Part shown: piece by piece, positions 25,026 through 33,020 of the stretch | Layout: every line of letters starts with the position of its first letter | How positions within the stretch are numbered: position 1 is the first letter of the stretch | Assembly (NCBI RefSeq): GCF_015475875.1 | Contig: NZ_JADKYM010000017.1 | Location: 1 to 58,178 of the forward strand | Reading direction: 5' to 3' | DNA length: 58,178 bases | DNA from: Sphingopyxis solisilvae | Lineage (GTDB): Bacteria > Pseudomonadota > Alphaproteobacteria > Sphingomonadales > Sphingomonadaceae | The notes under the pieces: model-generated | The model's input: only the letters and a program-made list of their open reading frames with translations | Told to the model about the DNA's origin: nothing | Databases searched by the model: none | Position numbers and translations under genes: made by a program

Positions 25026-25462
25026 GAGCGGTACGGCCCGAGGCGGCGCCTGCGCCTCGCGTGCGCGGCGATCCCCAGCCCCAGTATCAGGATCGTGGTA
25101 TAATAGGGCCCATAGTTCATGAGCCCATAGGCCAGCTTGGGAAAGAAGTCGGTCACCTCGCGCGCGAAGTGCGACAGGAGCGAGACCAGCTGAAAAGCCG
25201 CGAGCCATATGGGATAGACCCTGTTCGCCTGGAGCGCGACGCCGACATAGACGGCGGCGACGATGCTATCCTGTGCCAGATGCCCTACGTCGACCGTCCC
25301 GTAGGCCGGGCCCTGCGCCACCAAAAGATGGTACAGAGGGTCGCCGTAGGTCATCGCGAAAAGCGCCGCCGCACATATCTTCTCCGGGCCGGCCCCCCAG
25401 CGCAGCGCCGCCGCGCCGAGGAAACCGACCAGAACAAGATTGATGATCAGAAAAGGGTCCAC
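24965..25462 (-). CDS. Hypothetical membrane protein
   Basis: 165 residues starting with GTG (MDPFLIINLVLVGFLGAAAL). Four or more hydrophobic segments can be seen, including DSIVAAVYVGVALQA, YPIWLAAFQLVSLLSHF and YYTTILILGLGIA. The tail is Arg-rich and cytoplasmic. It overlaps the RadC gene by 61 bp. The function is unknown. Confidence 0.65.
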   Translation of the reverse strand: MDPFLIINLVLVGFLGAAALRWGAGPEKICAAALFAMTYGDPLYHLLVAQGPAYGTVDVGHLAQDSIVAAVYVGVALQANRVYPIWLAAFQLVSLLSHFAREVTDFFPKLAYGLMNYGPYYTTILILGLGIAAHARRRRRLGPYRSWRTSSRRSPVAGRRPLPNG

Positions 25463-25500
25463 CCGTCACTGGTGCGACCCTGTTGCGGCGGCGTCAAGTC

Positions 25501-25851
25501 TCAGGCGGCGGCGGCCTCGCGGCGCTCGCTGCCCTCGACGAAAGCGAGCGTGTCGCCATGACCCGGTGCCTTACCGGTGATCTGCGACTGCGCAGCGACG
25601 AGCGCGTTGTGCGAGCGAAAGATGTCGTTCGCCGAACTGATGTCCGAGCTGATCGCGCGGCCGATGCGGACGATCGCGTCCTGGCCGACGTGCGGCGCCG
25701 GCATCTCTTCGGTCTGCCGGGCGTGGAGGAGCGAGCGCATCAGGTCGAGCTTCGCGATCAGGCTCTCGTCGGCCTTCGCCTCGGCGGTACGGATTTGGGT
25801 CCGGATGCGCGACATGAAAGCGGGCACCGGCTTGCTGGTTTCGATGGTCAT
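25501..25851 (-). CDS. Hypothetical protein
   Basis: 116 residues from the ATG at 25851 (MTIETSKPVPAFMSRIRTQI). It is mostly helical, with many Ala and Arg, and has no recognised motif or membrane segment. It lies 38 bp upstream of the membrane protein gene on the same strand. Confidence 0.55.
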   Translation of the reverse strand: MTIETSKPVPAFMSRIRTQIRTAEAKADESLIAKLDLMRSLLHARQTEEMPAPHVGQDAIVRIGRAISSDISSANDIFRSHNALVAAQSQITGKAPGHGDTLAFVEGSERREAAAA

Positions 25852-25913
25852 GGTTAGTCCCCCAGGCGCGGCTGCTCCGGCTGCACCCTGTTCACTCGTC
25901 GTCAGGGAACGGC

Positions 25914-26504
25914 TTAACTGACCGCCTCCGCGAGCGCCTTGGCCGTCGCAATCGCGACCACGACACTTGCGAGGATCGCGAACACCAGGATCGCGATCGC
26001 CGCACCGCGGGTGAGCGTGGCGTTGTCGCCGTCGAGCACCCCGGGGACGATGCGCGGATCGCTTGTTTCGCTCCACGGGGCCTCGATCGACATTGCGACC
26101 GGGTCCTCGAAAGCCATCAGGCGGTCATCGCCGTCCCGCCCCGCTGTTGCGTCGGGCGGCAGGCTTTCGGCCAGTTGTAGAATTTCGAATTCAGTTTCTA
26201 CACATGGGGCAGCGTTGAAATCGCTGATGTTTTCGGGACTGCCGCCGGTTTTGTGGGGACTGGTTCGCTCGCGTGCTGCCGCCCAGAGTCGGTAGCGGCG
26301 GGCAAGCTCGTGACGCGTGACGCCGCCGAGGCGATTACGCAGCACCTCGATCCGCCGGTTGATCGCGGTCTCGGAGACGCCGAGCGTGTGCGCGATTTCC
26401 TTGCTCGTGCGATTATTGGCGAGATGGTCCAGCACGGCGGCCTGTTTCGCCGTCAGAAAGGCGAATTCGCCTCGTCCGGAGCTGTGCGACGTCATATCCC
26501 TCAT
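25914..26504 (-). CDS. LuxR-type HTH protein with C-terminal membrane anchor
   Basis: 196 residues; the start is ATG 26504 or ATG 26495. A LuxR/GerE-type helix-turn-helix occupies about residues 14-72 (LTAKQAAVLDHLANNRTSKE, IAHTLGVSETAINRRIEVL). A disordered linker follows, and one transmembrane helix closes the protein (AAIAILVFAILASVVVAIAT). This tail-anchored layout resembles small island regulators in sphingomonads. It would bind DNA while tethered to the inner membrane. Confidence 0.75.
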   Translation of the reverse strand: MRDMTSHSSGRGEFAFLTAKQAAVLDHLANNRTSKEIAHTLGVSETAINRRIEVLRNRLGGVTRHELARRYRLWAAARERTSPHKTGGSPENISDFNAAPCVETEFEILQLAESLPPDATAGRDGDDRLMAFEDPVAMSIEAPWSETSDPRIVPGVLDGDNATLTRGAAIAILVFAILASVVVAIATAKALAEAVS

Positions 26505-26942
26505 TCCGCCCTGTTAGCCCGTTGCCTGTGCGTGGCAACCAGTCGCAAGGCGACTCCCCTTAACAAAGGATAACATGAAATCCGTGTCGGGCACAAATCG
26601 CGCGAGGAATTTCCGCTACGGACGTAACGGCTGAAACTATCGGTGAGGCTGGTTTCGCGATGCTTATCAGTTGCTTCCGCCGATGCGTCGGCATTTGACT
26701 TGAGAAGGGCGGGGCAGGGCGATCGGGATTCTACGCCGCGAAAGCGCAGTTCATGAGAATCGCTGCCAAAACCCTGCCGGATTGGCAGCTTGTTCGCTGG
26801 AGGTCCGACGGACCCTCGACCCGATAATGTCGCTCGTCCCATCTGTTCCCGGCGCTCTTCGTGCCGCTCGTCCGTAAGACGCGCGAGCAAGCGGAAATAG
26901 GAGGCCGTTTGTGAAAATATGTAAGCCGGGTCGTCGCGGCCA
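26505..26942. other. Intergenic stretch of 438 bp
   Basis: I see no gene I would support. Open frames here lack plausible starts and coding bias. Confidence 0.45.
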
Positions 26943-27299
26943 TCAATCTCGGAGTGCGGCCTCGGGCCCGTCGGCATGGGCGAAGCTGTCTAGGATGATG
27001 AGGCATCGGCGCTTTGGCTCAAGATCGTCGGGGTCGCGGTTCCAAAGATCACGGTGCCAGATCGCCGTTTCCGCTGGTTCCTGTGCGCTCGGGCTGCCCG
27101 GCGCATGCGGCAGCCCCCACCGCATGAGCTGCGAATGGCGTCCCATCCCATATTCGAGCATGACGAGGCCCTTCCCGCCGGGCCAGACTTCAGCCGACCA
27201 TCGCGGCAGGAGCGACGGCCAGAGGGGCAGCGGAGGCTGGCAGCCGGTGAGCTTGGCGACTTCGCTCTTGCTCGTCCTGCAGCGATAGAGTCTGGGCAT
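26943..27299 (-). pseudogene. Truncated SRAP (SOS-response-associated peptidase-like) gene
   Basis: 118 residues, against about 200 or more in the family. The start MPRLYRCRTSKSEVAKL matches the SRAP start except that the catalytic Cys2 is replaced by Pro. WPGGKGLVML, MRWGLP and RRCLIILDSFAHADGPE follow the family order. The protein stops where homologues continue with the second half. SRAP proteins crosslink to abasic sites in single-stranded DNA through Cys2, so this product should be inactive. The family call is from memory of the motif order. Confidence 0.6.
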
Positions 27300-27456
27300 G
27301 GGCGCCTCCTGCGGGGCCCCGCCATCCGCGTGCCCCAAGTCGGTAGACGCCGCGCGGGGCATTTTCGCGCGCCCAATAATATCCATTCTGGCGTGATCGC
27401 GACGGTTCGAGGCGATCCGCCCTTGCGGCGGGACGCGAAAGCGGCACGATGGAGCC

Positions 27457-27591
27457 ATGACGCCGCCCCGTTCCAAATGGCGCGCCCGCGCCTTCATTGT
27501 CGAAGCCTGGATCGCCGCGATCGTCGTCGGCGGTTCGGCCCTCTATGGAGCATGGCAGGGTCTGCAGTGGATCGGGGGCTGGCTTCGGTAG
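27457..27591 (+). CDS. Small membrane protein
   Basis: A 44-residue product. Basic N-terminus MTPPRSKWRARAF is followed by one hydrophobic helix (AWIAAIVVGGSALYGAW) and QGLQWIGGWLR. GATGGAG lies upstream as a weak ribosome-binding site. The function is unknown. Confidence 0.45.
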   Translation: MTPPRSKWRARAFIVEAWIAAIVVGGSALYGAWQGLQWIGGWLR

Positions 27592-27610
27592 CGCGCGACC
27601 GCCATCCGTC

Positions 27611-28123
27611 TCAGTCAATAGCTGTGCGGTCCATGTCCATCCACAACATCAGCATATGTGAGGCATGGCGAAAATTGTCGGCTTGATCGCGCAGGCCGTA
27701 GGACCATTTCTCGCCGTGGAGGAGATTGTTGCGAATTCGGTGGATGATGATCGCCATCGCGCTATGCCGCGTCAGTTGATCCGGGCCAGGCGGCTCGGCG
27801 AGGACGGCGGACCTGACAAGGTCCTTGTGTCCAACATTGGTAATCTTCAGTCCGGCAAAGCGATGGCCGATGCCATCCTCGCTCCTGAGCCTTTCGACAA
27901 AGTGCGTCCAGCTTTCATCGCTCTTGTCGCTCGCGAGCAAATGATGATTATGCCAGCGCTCAATCGCATCAAGCATCTTCTGCGCACTGGCATTGCAATC
28001 CAGGACCTGCGCCTCGTAGACGCTCCAGAGCATCACGAAGTCCGAGACCGCCCGTCGTTCGGGGCGCTCCAGATGACGATAGCCGGGCGCATAGTCGCGC
28101 AGCCAGGAATTCGGCGCGAGCAT
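27611..28123 (-). CDS. Hypothetical protein with HEPN-like RNxxLH motif
   Basis: 170 residues. The C-terminal part has IIHRIRNNLLHGEKWSYGL, an R-x4-H pattern in a helical context like that of HEPN domains, often RNases in defence and stress systems. The N-terminal 100 residues are helical (FVMLWSVYEAQVLDCNA). It is the last gene of a minus-strand run with the outer-membrane protein upstream (16 bp gap). The function is unknown. Confidence 0.6.
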   Translation of the reverse strand: MLAPNSWLRDYAPGYRHLERPERRAVSDFVMLWSVYEAQVLDCNASAQKMLDAIERWHNHHLLASDKSDESWTHFVERLRSEDGIGHRFAGLKITNVGHKDLVRSAVLAEPPGPDQLTRHSAMAIIIHRIRNNLLHGEKWSYGLRDQADNFRHASHMLMLWMDMDRTAID

Positions 28124-28138
28124 CTCTATTCCTTCGGA

Positions 28139-29239
28139 TCAGAACGAAAAGGCGGTCTTGATGAACAGGTTCAGTAGAAAATCCTCCTCGCCGTCTTTCG
28201 AGCCGTAGCCGATCTTGACGCCCGGGCTGATCAGCTTGGTTCCGGGGATGGTCAGATAGACCGGCGCTTCGACAGCCCAATCCTTCGACAGGACATCCTT
28301 GCTCGCGGTTAGTTCGACGCCGATCCCAGCTTTTCCGGTCCGGAAAGGGAAATAGCGCGCGTAGCCTGTCCGAAGAACGAGAGCGTCTTCGCGCGTCGGA
28401 CCGGAGGGCGCTCCCGACTTGCAGTCCTCCGCCGGCGTCACGACGACCGGCTTGCATAGGATCGTGGCGTCGGAAGCTTTGGCTTCATCGCTGTACTCCG
28501 CCTCGATCTTGAATTTGCTCACCGCATCGCGCGGGTAATAGTTGAAGAGAATCTTGGCGGAATAGCCGAGTTCACGGTCCTTCTCTTCGTCCAGGTTGGG
28601 CAGGGTGATGAATTTGTAACGCGCGACCGAGACGGCTCCCTCGGCGCCGAGCGTCCAGAAATCGCCGTAAAGAGCGCGGTTCATCTGGAGTTCGAGCCAT
28701 GGCGCATGCTGGCGAACGACGCTTTCGCTCGGGAGAAGCGCTTTGCACTCCGCGATCTTGGTCGCGTCGGCTTTCGCATCATCGACGCATTGCGCCCGGG
28801 CCTGCTCCATGAGCGCGAGAAATGCAGGGTTGCCGATCGCCGCGGGGTCCGAGCGGAAAGAGAGCAAGGCCACGCCCGCGCTGAGCTTGGTTCCATCGCC
28901 GAGACTGCCGAGCGTGGACTTGTCGAGGAGATCGGATTTGCCACCGATCGGTATCGATAGACCCGCGTTCCAGGTCACGTCGTTCCGCCGACTGCCTTCG
29001 CTCGGCTGCCGGCTGTCCGGCTGAAAATATCCCGAGATGTTGAAGCTAGTCTTTGCTTTTCCCTCTTCCGTCGAGACATCCAACTCTGTGGAGAAGCCGC
29101 TGAACGGATCGCTGGTGGGCGTCCCCGCGTGCGGAAGCGGAGGCTGATCGGCGCTTCGGGCGGAAGCGGGGCCCGGGACACTCAAACTCGCGGCCGCGAG
29201 CGTTGCCACGGCCGCGGTATGGAAGAGATGCCGGGTCAT
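28139..29239 (-). CDS. Predicted outer-membrane beta-barrel protein
   Basis: 366 residues from the ATG at 29239. A signal peptide is clear (TAAVATLAAASLSVPGPASA). The mature part has alternating strands, such as TSFNISGYFQPDS and LGYSAKILFNYYPRD, and it ends in LFIKTAFSF with the C-terminal Phe typical of barrels inserted by BAM. The upstream gene overlaps it by 4 bp. The function is unknown. Confidence 0.65.
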   Translation of the reverse strand: MTRHLFHTAAVATLAAASLSVPGPASARSADQPPLPHAGTPTSDPFSGFSTELDVSTEEGKAKTSFNISGYFQPDSRQPSEGSRRNDVTWNAGLSIPIGGKSDLLDKSTLGSLGDGTKLSAGVALLSFRSDPAAIGNPAFLALMEQARAQCVDDAKADATKIAECKALLPSESVVRQHAPWLELQMNRALYGDFWTLGAEGAVSVARYKFITLPNLDEEKDRELGYSAKILFNYYPRDAVSKFKIEAEYSDEAKASDATILCKPVVVTPAEDCKSGAPSGPTREDALVLRTGYARYFPFRTGKAGIGVELTASKDVLSKDWAVEAPVYLTIPGTKLISPGVKIGYGSKDGEEDFLLNLFIKTAFSF

Positions 29240-29574
29240 TTCGGCACCTCGAAGTACCAGGTGTCGCTTGTCTGAGTCTGTGTTGGGGAGTTGACCTTGA
29301 CAGTCATCGGCCAAGTTTCGCCGGCGGGCTGAACGACTTTGCAATCCCGAATTGTGACTTCGACTTCCCGATTAGGTCCGACGAGTTGCGCACGAACGCC
29401 ATAGATGCCAGCAGGAAGATCGGCGGTCGTGCCGACGAAGGTTCCGCTCGATTCCTCGCGCCACTCGATCTTGTGCACGATGACCCGCGTCAGATCTTTG
29501 GTCCAGCTGATGACGTTGACGTCCCAACCGACAAACTGCTTGTCTGCCGGTTTAACCTCGACCTCGACATTCAT
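29236..29574 (-). CDS. Hypothetical beta-rich protein
   Basis: 112 residues from the ATG at 29574 (MNVEVEVKPADKQFVGWDVN), placed behind a GGAGGGG site. It is rich in beta strands (GIYGVRAQLVGPNREVEVTI) and may adopt an Ig-like fold. No signal peptide is present. Its stop overlaps the outer-membrane protein start by 4 bp, so the two are cotranslated. Confidence 0.6.
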   Translation of the reverse strand: MNVEVEVKPADKQFVGWDVNVISWTKDLTRVIVHKIEWREESSGTFVGTTADLPAGIYGVRAQLVGPNREVEVTIRDCKVVQPAGETWPMTVKVNSPTQTQTSDTWYFEVPK

Positions 29575-30113
29575 ACTCGTTCCCCTCCCTGTGGCCACGA
29601 AACATGCCGGGCATTCCCCCGCCCGACGCTATTCCGTTGGTCGCAACCACATACAAAGGCGATGAAACAGCACGCAATCGGTTGCCGAGCGGTTTCTGGT
29701 CCGGTTTGACATGGATCAAGTGGCCGCCCGGCGTAGGCGATTGAAAATCTTAATCTCCATTCTGCCGGGCGTCGGAGAGTGAAGCTCTGTCGCCGACGAA
29801 AATTTCGTCCGTTTCGGACTTACTGCGATGAAACGCCTGCTTTCCTCGGAGTAACTGCGGAGGAGCCAGTCATCAGGAATAATAGTCATGTTATTACAGA
29901 TATTTAAAATCCAATCGGGCGGTGAATTTGGTCAGGTCCACGCACGATGACAGGGACTGGGCATCTTCTGGGCACATTGCCAAAACCCGCAGATTTCCGC
30001 CGTTTTTGCGAATGATTTATGGGCACAATCCGGGTCATTTTTGACCATGAGAAAATTTTTATCGTACTATTACAGATAGATATTTGCCAAATTCGACAAC
30101 TCTTCTGGACCCG
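29575..30113. other. Intergenic stretch of 539 bp, AT-rich for this genome
   Basis: No gene is supported. Bases 29890-30100 are clearly AT-richer than the surroundings. The 11-mer tattacagata occurs at 29892-29902 and 30068-30078. It lies upstream of the outer-membrane gene group and downstream of the Xis-like gene, so it may carry promoters or regulator sites. Confidence 0.45.
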
Positions 30114-30302
30114 CTAAGGAATGCTGCTCTGCCGGAATGCTTCGTCGAGTTCGCGCTTACGGTAATAGAGCCGGCGGCCGATGCGCTTGACGGGCAGGGC
30201 GCCGGTCTCGGTCAGATGATAGATCACCCGCCGCGATAAACCGCAGTAAGCGGCGGCCGCTGCGGCGCCCGCCAGAAGATCGTCAGCCAGTTCGTTAGCC
30301 AT
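30114..30302 (-). CDS. AlpA/Xis-like excisionase (MerR-type HTH)
   Basis: 62 residues from the ATG at 30302, preceded by AAGGGG. The fold is a small winged HTH: AAAAAYCGLSRRVIYHLTET, then LPVKRIGRRLYYRKRELDEA. Proteins like this bind island ends or regulate the integrase, promoting excision. It lies divergent to the integrase gene. Confidence 0.8.
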   Translation of the reverse strand: MANELADDLLAGAAAAAAYCGLSRRVIYHLTETGALPVKRIGRRLYYRKRELDEAFRQSSIP

Positions 30303-30536
30303 CGTGGTCCCCTTCGCGCTGTGCTCCGGCGAACACATGGTCTGTGTGTTCATCACTTCAATCGGCACATGCGCCGCGTCGCAATCGCGGCGGCGTCATC
30401 GCAAAGTTAGGCGGAAGCCGAGCGTTGATCAGGCAAGTCCAGCATGGCATAACGGCGCCGCCGACTTGGATGGCTCAGGTAAACACTCCGGTCCAGCTCT
30501 GGCGTCCCGCAGGATGCAGAAGACTGGAGGTGGCCT

Positions 30537-31664
30537 ATGGCCAGCGTGCGCAAGCGCGAGTGGACGAACAGCGACGGCACGAAATCCGTCAAGTGGCTCG
30601 TCGATTACAAGGATCAATTGGGCAAGCGCCGGTTCCGGAATTTCGAGCGCAAGCGGGATGCGGACGCCTGGCTTGTCGGCGCCGCCTGGGAAGTCGTCAA
30701 AGGTGTGCACACCGCCGACAGTCAGACGATCACCGTGACCGCGGCCTGCAACATGTGGATCAGGGCGGCCGAAGCGAACGATCGCGAGCGCGGGACTATC
30801 CAGCAATATCGCCAGCTCGCCAACCTCCATATCAAGCCTCTGATCGGTGCGGAGAAGCTGTCGCGCCTGACCCGTCCGAAAGTCCAGGCGTTTCGCGATC
30901 GCCTGTTGGAGACCCGCTCGAAGGCCATGGCCGGGAAGGCCGTCCGCGCGCTCTCCAGCGTTCTTCGCGAGGCTATGCGCCATGGTCTGATTGCGCAGAA
31001 TGTCGCCGCCGACGTGCGGGTTACGCGCTCGTCCCGCGAGCGCGCCAAGGTCGTCATCCCGACGACCGTCGAACTGCGATCGCTGCTCGAACATGCAGAC
31101 GATGATTTCAGGCCACTGCTCATGACGGCCATGATGACGGGCCTCCGGTCTTCGGAACTTCGCGGCCTTGCGTGGAGCAACGTCGATTTGAAGGCCGGCT
31201 CGATCACCGTCTCCCAGCGCGCCGATAAATATTGCCAGATCGGCCCGCCGAAGTCTGCGGCGGGATACCGTACGATTCCCATAGGGCCGTCGCTCGTGAC
31301 GCTGCTCAAGGCATGGAAGCTGCGATGCCCCAAGGGCGAGCGGGGCCTGGCTTTCCCGAATCTCGTCGGCGGCGTTCAGGATTACGGCCATCTGCTCAAG
31401 CGGATATTTTTCCCGCTTCAGATCGAGGCAGGCGTATGCGATCCCAAAATCGTCGCAGGTAAGCCGTGGCTCGACGCCGAAGGCCGTCCGGTCATGAAGC
31501 CCCGTTATGCGCTGCACGCCCTACGGCATGCCGCGGCCAGTGCATGGATCAAGCAGCGCATCGACATCAAACGCCTTCAGGTGTGGATCGGCCACGAGAA
31601 TATCGAGCTGACGATCGACACCTATGGGCATTTGATCGAAGACCCCGAGAGCGATTGGCCTTGA
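30537..31664 (+). CDS. int: Tyrosine recombinase integrase, last codons frameshifted
   Basis: 375 residues. The N-terminal arm and core-binding domains are followed by the catalytic domain with the first Arg in TGLRSSELRGL, His-x-x-Arg in LHALRHAAAS, and His and Tyr in WIGHENIELTIDTYGHL. All catalytic residues are present. After DPESD the frame ends early (WP-stop). Reading one base over gives LALIAAVQEALLA and a stop at 31694-31696, a more normal end. A single-base loss near 31656-31660 probably removed the last 13 or so residues. It sits 142 bp from attR. Confidence 0.9.
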   Translation: MASVRKREWTNSDGTKSVKWLVDYKDQLGKRRFRNFERKRDADAWLVGAAWEVVKGVHTADSQTITVTAACNMWIRAAEANDRERGTIQQYRQLANLHIKPLIGAEKLSRLTRPKVQAFRDRLLETRSKAMAGKAVRALSSVLREAMRHGLIAQNVAADVRVTRSSRERAKVVIPTTVELRSLLEHADDDFRPLLMTAMMTGLRSSELRGLAWSNVDLKAGSITVSQRADKYCQIGPPKSAAGYRTIPIGPSLVTLLKAWKLRCPKGERGLAFPNLVGGVQDYGHLLKRIFFPLQIEAGVCDPKIVAGKPWLDAEGRPVMKPRYALHALRHAAASAWIKQRIDIKRLQVWIGHENIELTIDTYGHLIEDPESDWP

Positions 31665-31746
31665 TCGCGGCCGTGCAAGAAGCACTTCTCGCGTGATCAT
31701 TTAGGCAAGTTGTATGACAGGTTTATCTTAGGGCCGTGAGTTTTCA

Positions 31747-31765
31747 TGCAACAAACATGGAACAA
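31747..31765 (+). repeat. Right copy of a 19-bp direct repeat inside the island ends
   Basis: tgcaacaaacatggaacaa, one mismatch from the copy at 4029-4047. It lies 40 bp inside attR. It is a candidate arm-type binding site. Confidence 0.5.
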
Positions 31766-31805
31766 CGGGTCATTTTTTGGCGGAAAAGCGAGCTGTGCCC
31801 CAGGC

Positions 31806-31850
31806 TTCCTAATCTGGGGGCCACTGGTTCGAATCCAGTCGGGTGCACCA
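31806..31850 (+). repeat. attR: second copy of the tRNA-Arg 3' half
   Basis: The 45 bp repeat the tRNA end at 3880-3924 with five differences, all in the T-stem (ACTGG/CCAGT against GTGGG/CCCGC). No acceptor, D-arm or 5' anticodon strand precedes it, so it is not a second tRNA gene. It marks the right end of the island. Confidence 0.9.
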
Positions 31851-31994
31851 CCTCCTTCGTTGGACAAAACCATGGTGCCCGGCGTCGGAACCGGCAGCGG
31901 TGATTTGTCGAATGGCGCTCGGCTCCCTACCCTGTTACGCTCGCCAGTGGACGACGTCGAACGATGGCCGCATGGAGCGGGCGGGAGATGCGTT

Positions 31995-33020
31995 ATGGCC
32001 ACACTTGACCTGCTGCTGAGCGTTGAACAGCAAATGCTGCGCGACAGTTTGCAACGGTTTCTGGCCGACAACACGTCGCCGGGCTGGCGCAACCTCGTCG
32101 ATTCGTTGGGGCTGGCCGGATTAGCCGTTCCACAGGTTCATCATGGTTTTGGCGGCGGCGCGATCGAGATTGCGGTGGTAATGGCCGAACTCGGACCAGC
32201 GTTGGCGGGATCCGACTGGCTTTCGCATACTGCCGCGACGATGTTGCTGAGCCAGGCGGCGCCCGATCATGCGGCGCTTTGCGAACTCGCGACCGGCGCG
32301 CGGCGCGCGGCGCTGATCTGCGCCGCATCGAGCGCGGCGATGCCGATCGTCGAGGCCGACGGCGCGGTACGCGGCACCGCTGCGCTGGTGGCGGGCGGCG
32401 CCGAGGCCGACCTGTTCCTGCTCGCCGACGGCGACGCGGTGCTGCTCATCGCTGCGGACCGCGACAAGGTTGAGCAGCGTCACCGCATCATGCACGACGG
32501 CAGCGTGACTGCCGACCTGAGTTTTACTGTGAAGCCGGGCGAGGGCAGTCGGCTGGCTACCGGTGCTGCGGCGCGCACGCTGGTCGAACTGGGTAACGAT
32601 GTTGTGCTCATCGGACGCTGCGCCGAGGCGGTCGCGCTGATCCAGCGGATGATCGCCAACAGCGCGCTCTATCTGGGCCAGCGCCAGCAGTTCGGCCGCG
32701 CGATCGGCAGCTTCCAGGCGCTGCGGCATCGCGTCGCTGACATGCAGCTGGCAGCGATGAAAGCCGCGGCGCTGACCGAGGCGGCCATAGTGGCGGTCGA
32801 TCAGGATCTGTCCGATCGCGCTTCAACCGTGAGCGCCGCCTGCGTCGAAGTTGCCGACGCGGTGCGGATTGTGGGCGAAGGTGCGGTGCAGATTCACGGT
32901 GCGATGGGGCTGACCGAGGAGCTCAGCCTGGGCGGTCATTTCAAGCGTGCGCTGGCGATCGCGGCGGCAATGGGGCCACGCGCCGACCATTTGGCGCGGT
33001 TTGCCGAAGCGGCGGCCTAG
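31995..33020 (+). CDS. Acyl-CoA dehydrogenase family protein
   Basis: 341 residues from the ATG at 31995 (MATLDLLLSVEQQMLRDSLQ); frames further upstream run through attR. The N-terminal helical domain, central beta domain and C-terminal helices (LGQRQQFGRAIGSFQALRHR, AVQIHGAMGLTEELSLGGHF) fit the FAD-dependent family. The usual TEP-type middle motif is weak, as in the short partner of two-subunit dehydrogenases. It converges with, and overlaps by 4 bp, a second dehydrogenase. The substrate is unknown, probably an acyl-CoA or steroid side chain. Confidence 0.85.
   Translation: MATLDLLLSVEQQMLRDSLQRFLADNTSPGWRNLVDSLGLAGLAVPQVHHGFGGGAIEIAVVMAELGPALAGSDWLSHTAATMLLSQAAPDHAALCELATGARRAALICAASSAAMPIVEADGAVRGTAALVAGGAEADLFLLADGDAVLLIAADRDKVEQRHRIMHDGSVTADLSFTVKPGEGSRLATGAAARTLVELGNDVVLIGRCAEAVALIQRMIANSALYLGQRQQFGRAIGSFQALRHRVADMQLAAMKAAALTEAAIVAVDQDLSDRASTVSAACVEVADAVRIVGEGAVQIHGAMGLTEELSLGGHFKRALAIAAAMGPRADHLARFAEAAA

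Larger units (their letters stand above)
3880..31850. mobile_element. Integrated genomic island in tRNA-Arg (about 28 kb)
   Basis: The island is bounded by 45-bp direct repeats of the tRNA-Arg 3' end (3880-3924 and 31806-31850). It carries a tyrosine integrase and an AlpA/Xis-like gene at the right end. Genes flanking it on both sides are ordinary chromosomal genes. The cargo is mostly phage-defence genes at left and small accessory genes at right. No relaxase, type IV secretion or replication genes were seen, so it would need help to transfer. Several truncated genes show that it is partly decayed or mosaic. Confidence 0.88.

Noticed and set aside
31806..31850. Second tRNA-Arg gene
   Set aside because: Only the 3' half is present; no acceptor 5' strand or D-arm precedes it, so it is attR.
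3880..31850. Integrative conjugative element or prophage
   Set aside because: No relaxase, type IV secretion, coupling protein, capsid, portal or terminase genes were seen.
31746..31994. Extended N-terminus for the acyl-CoA dehydrogenase
   Set aside because: It would read through attR and the island end. The ATG at 31995 fits the family start.
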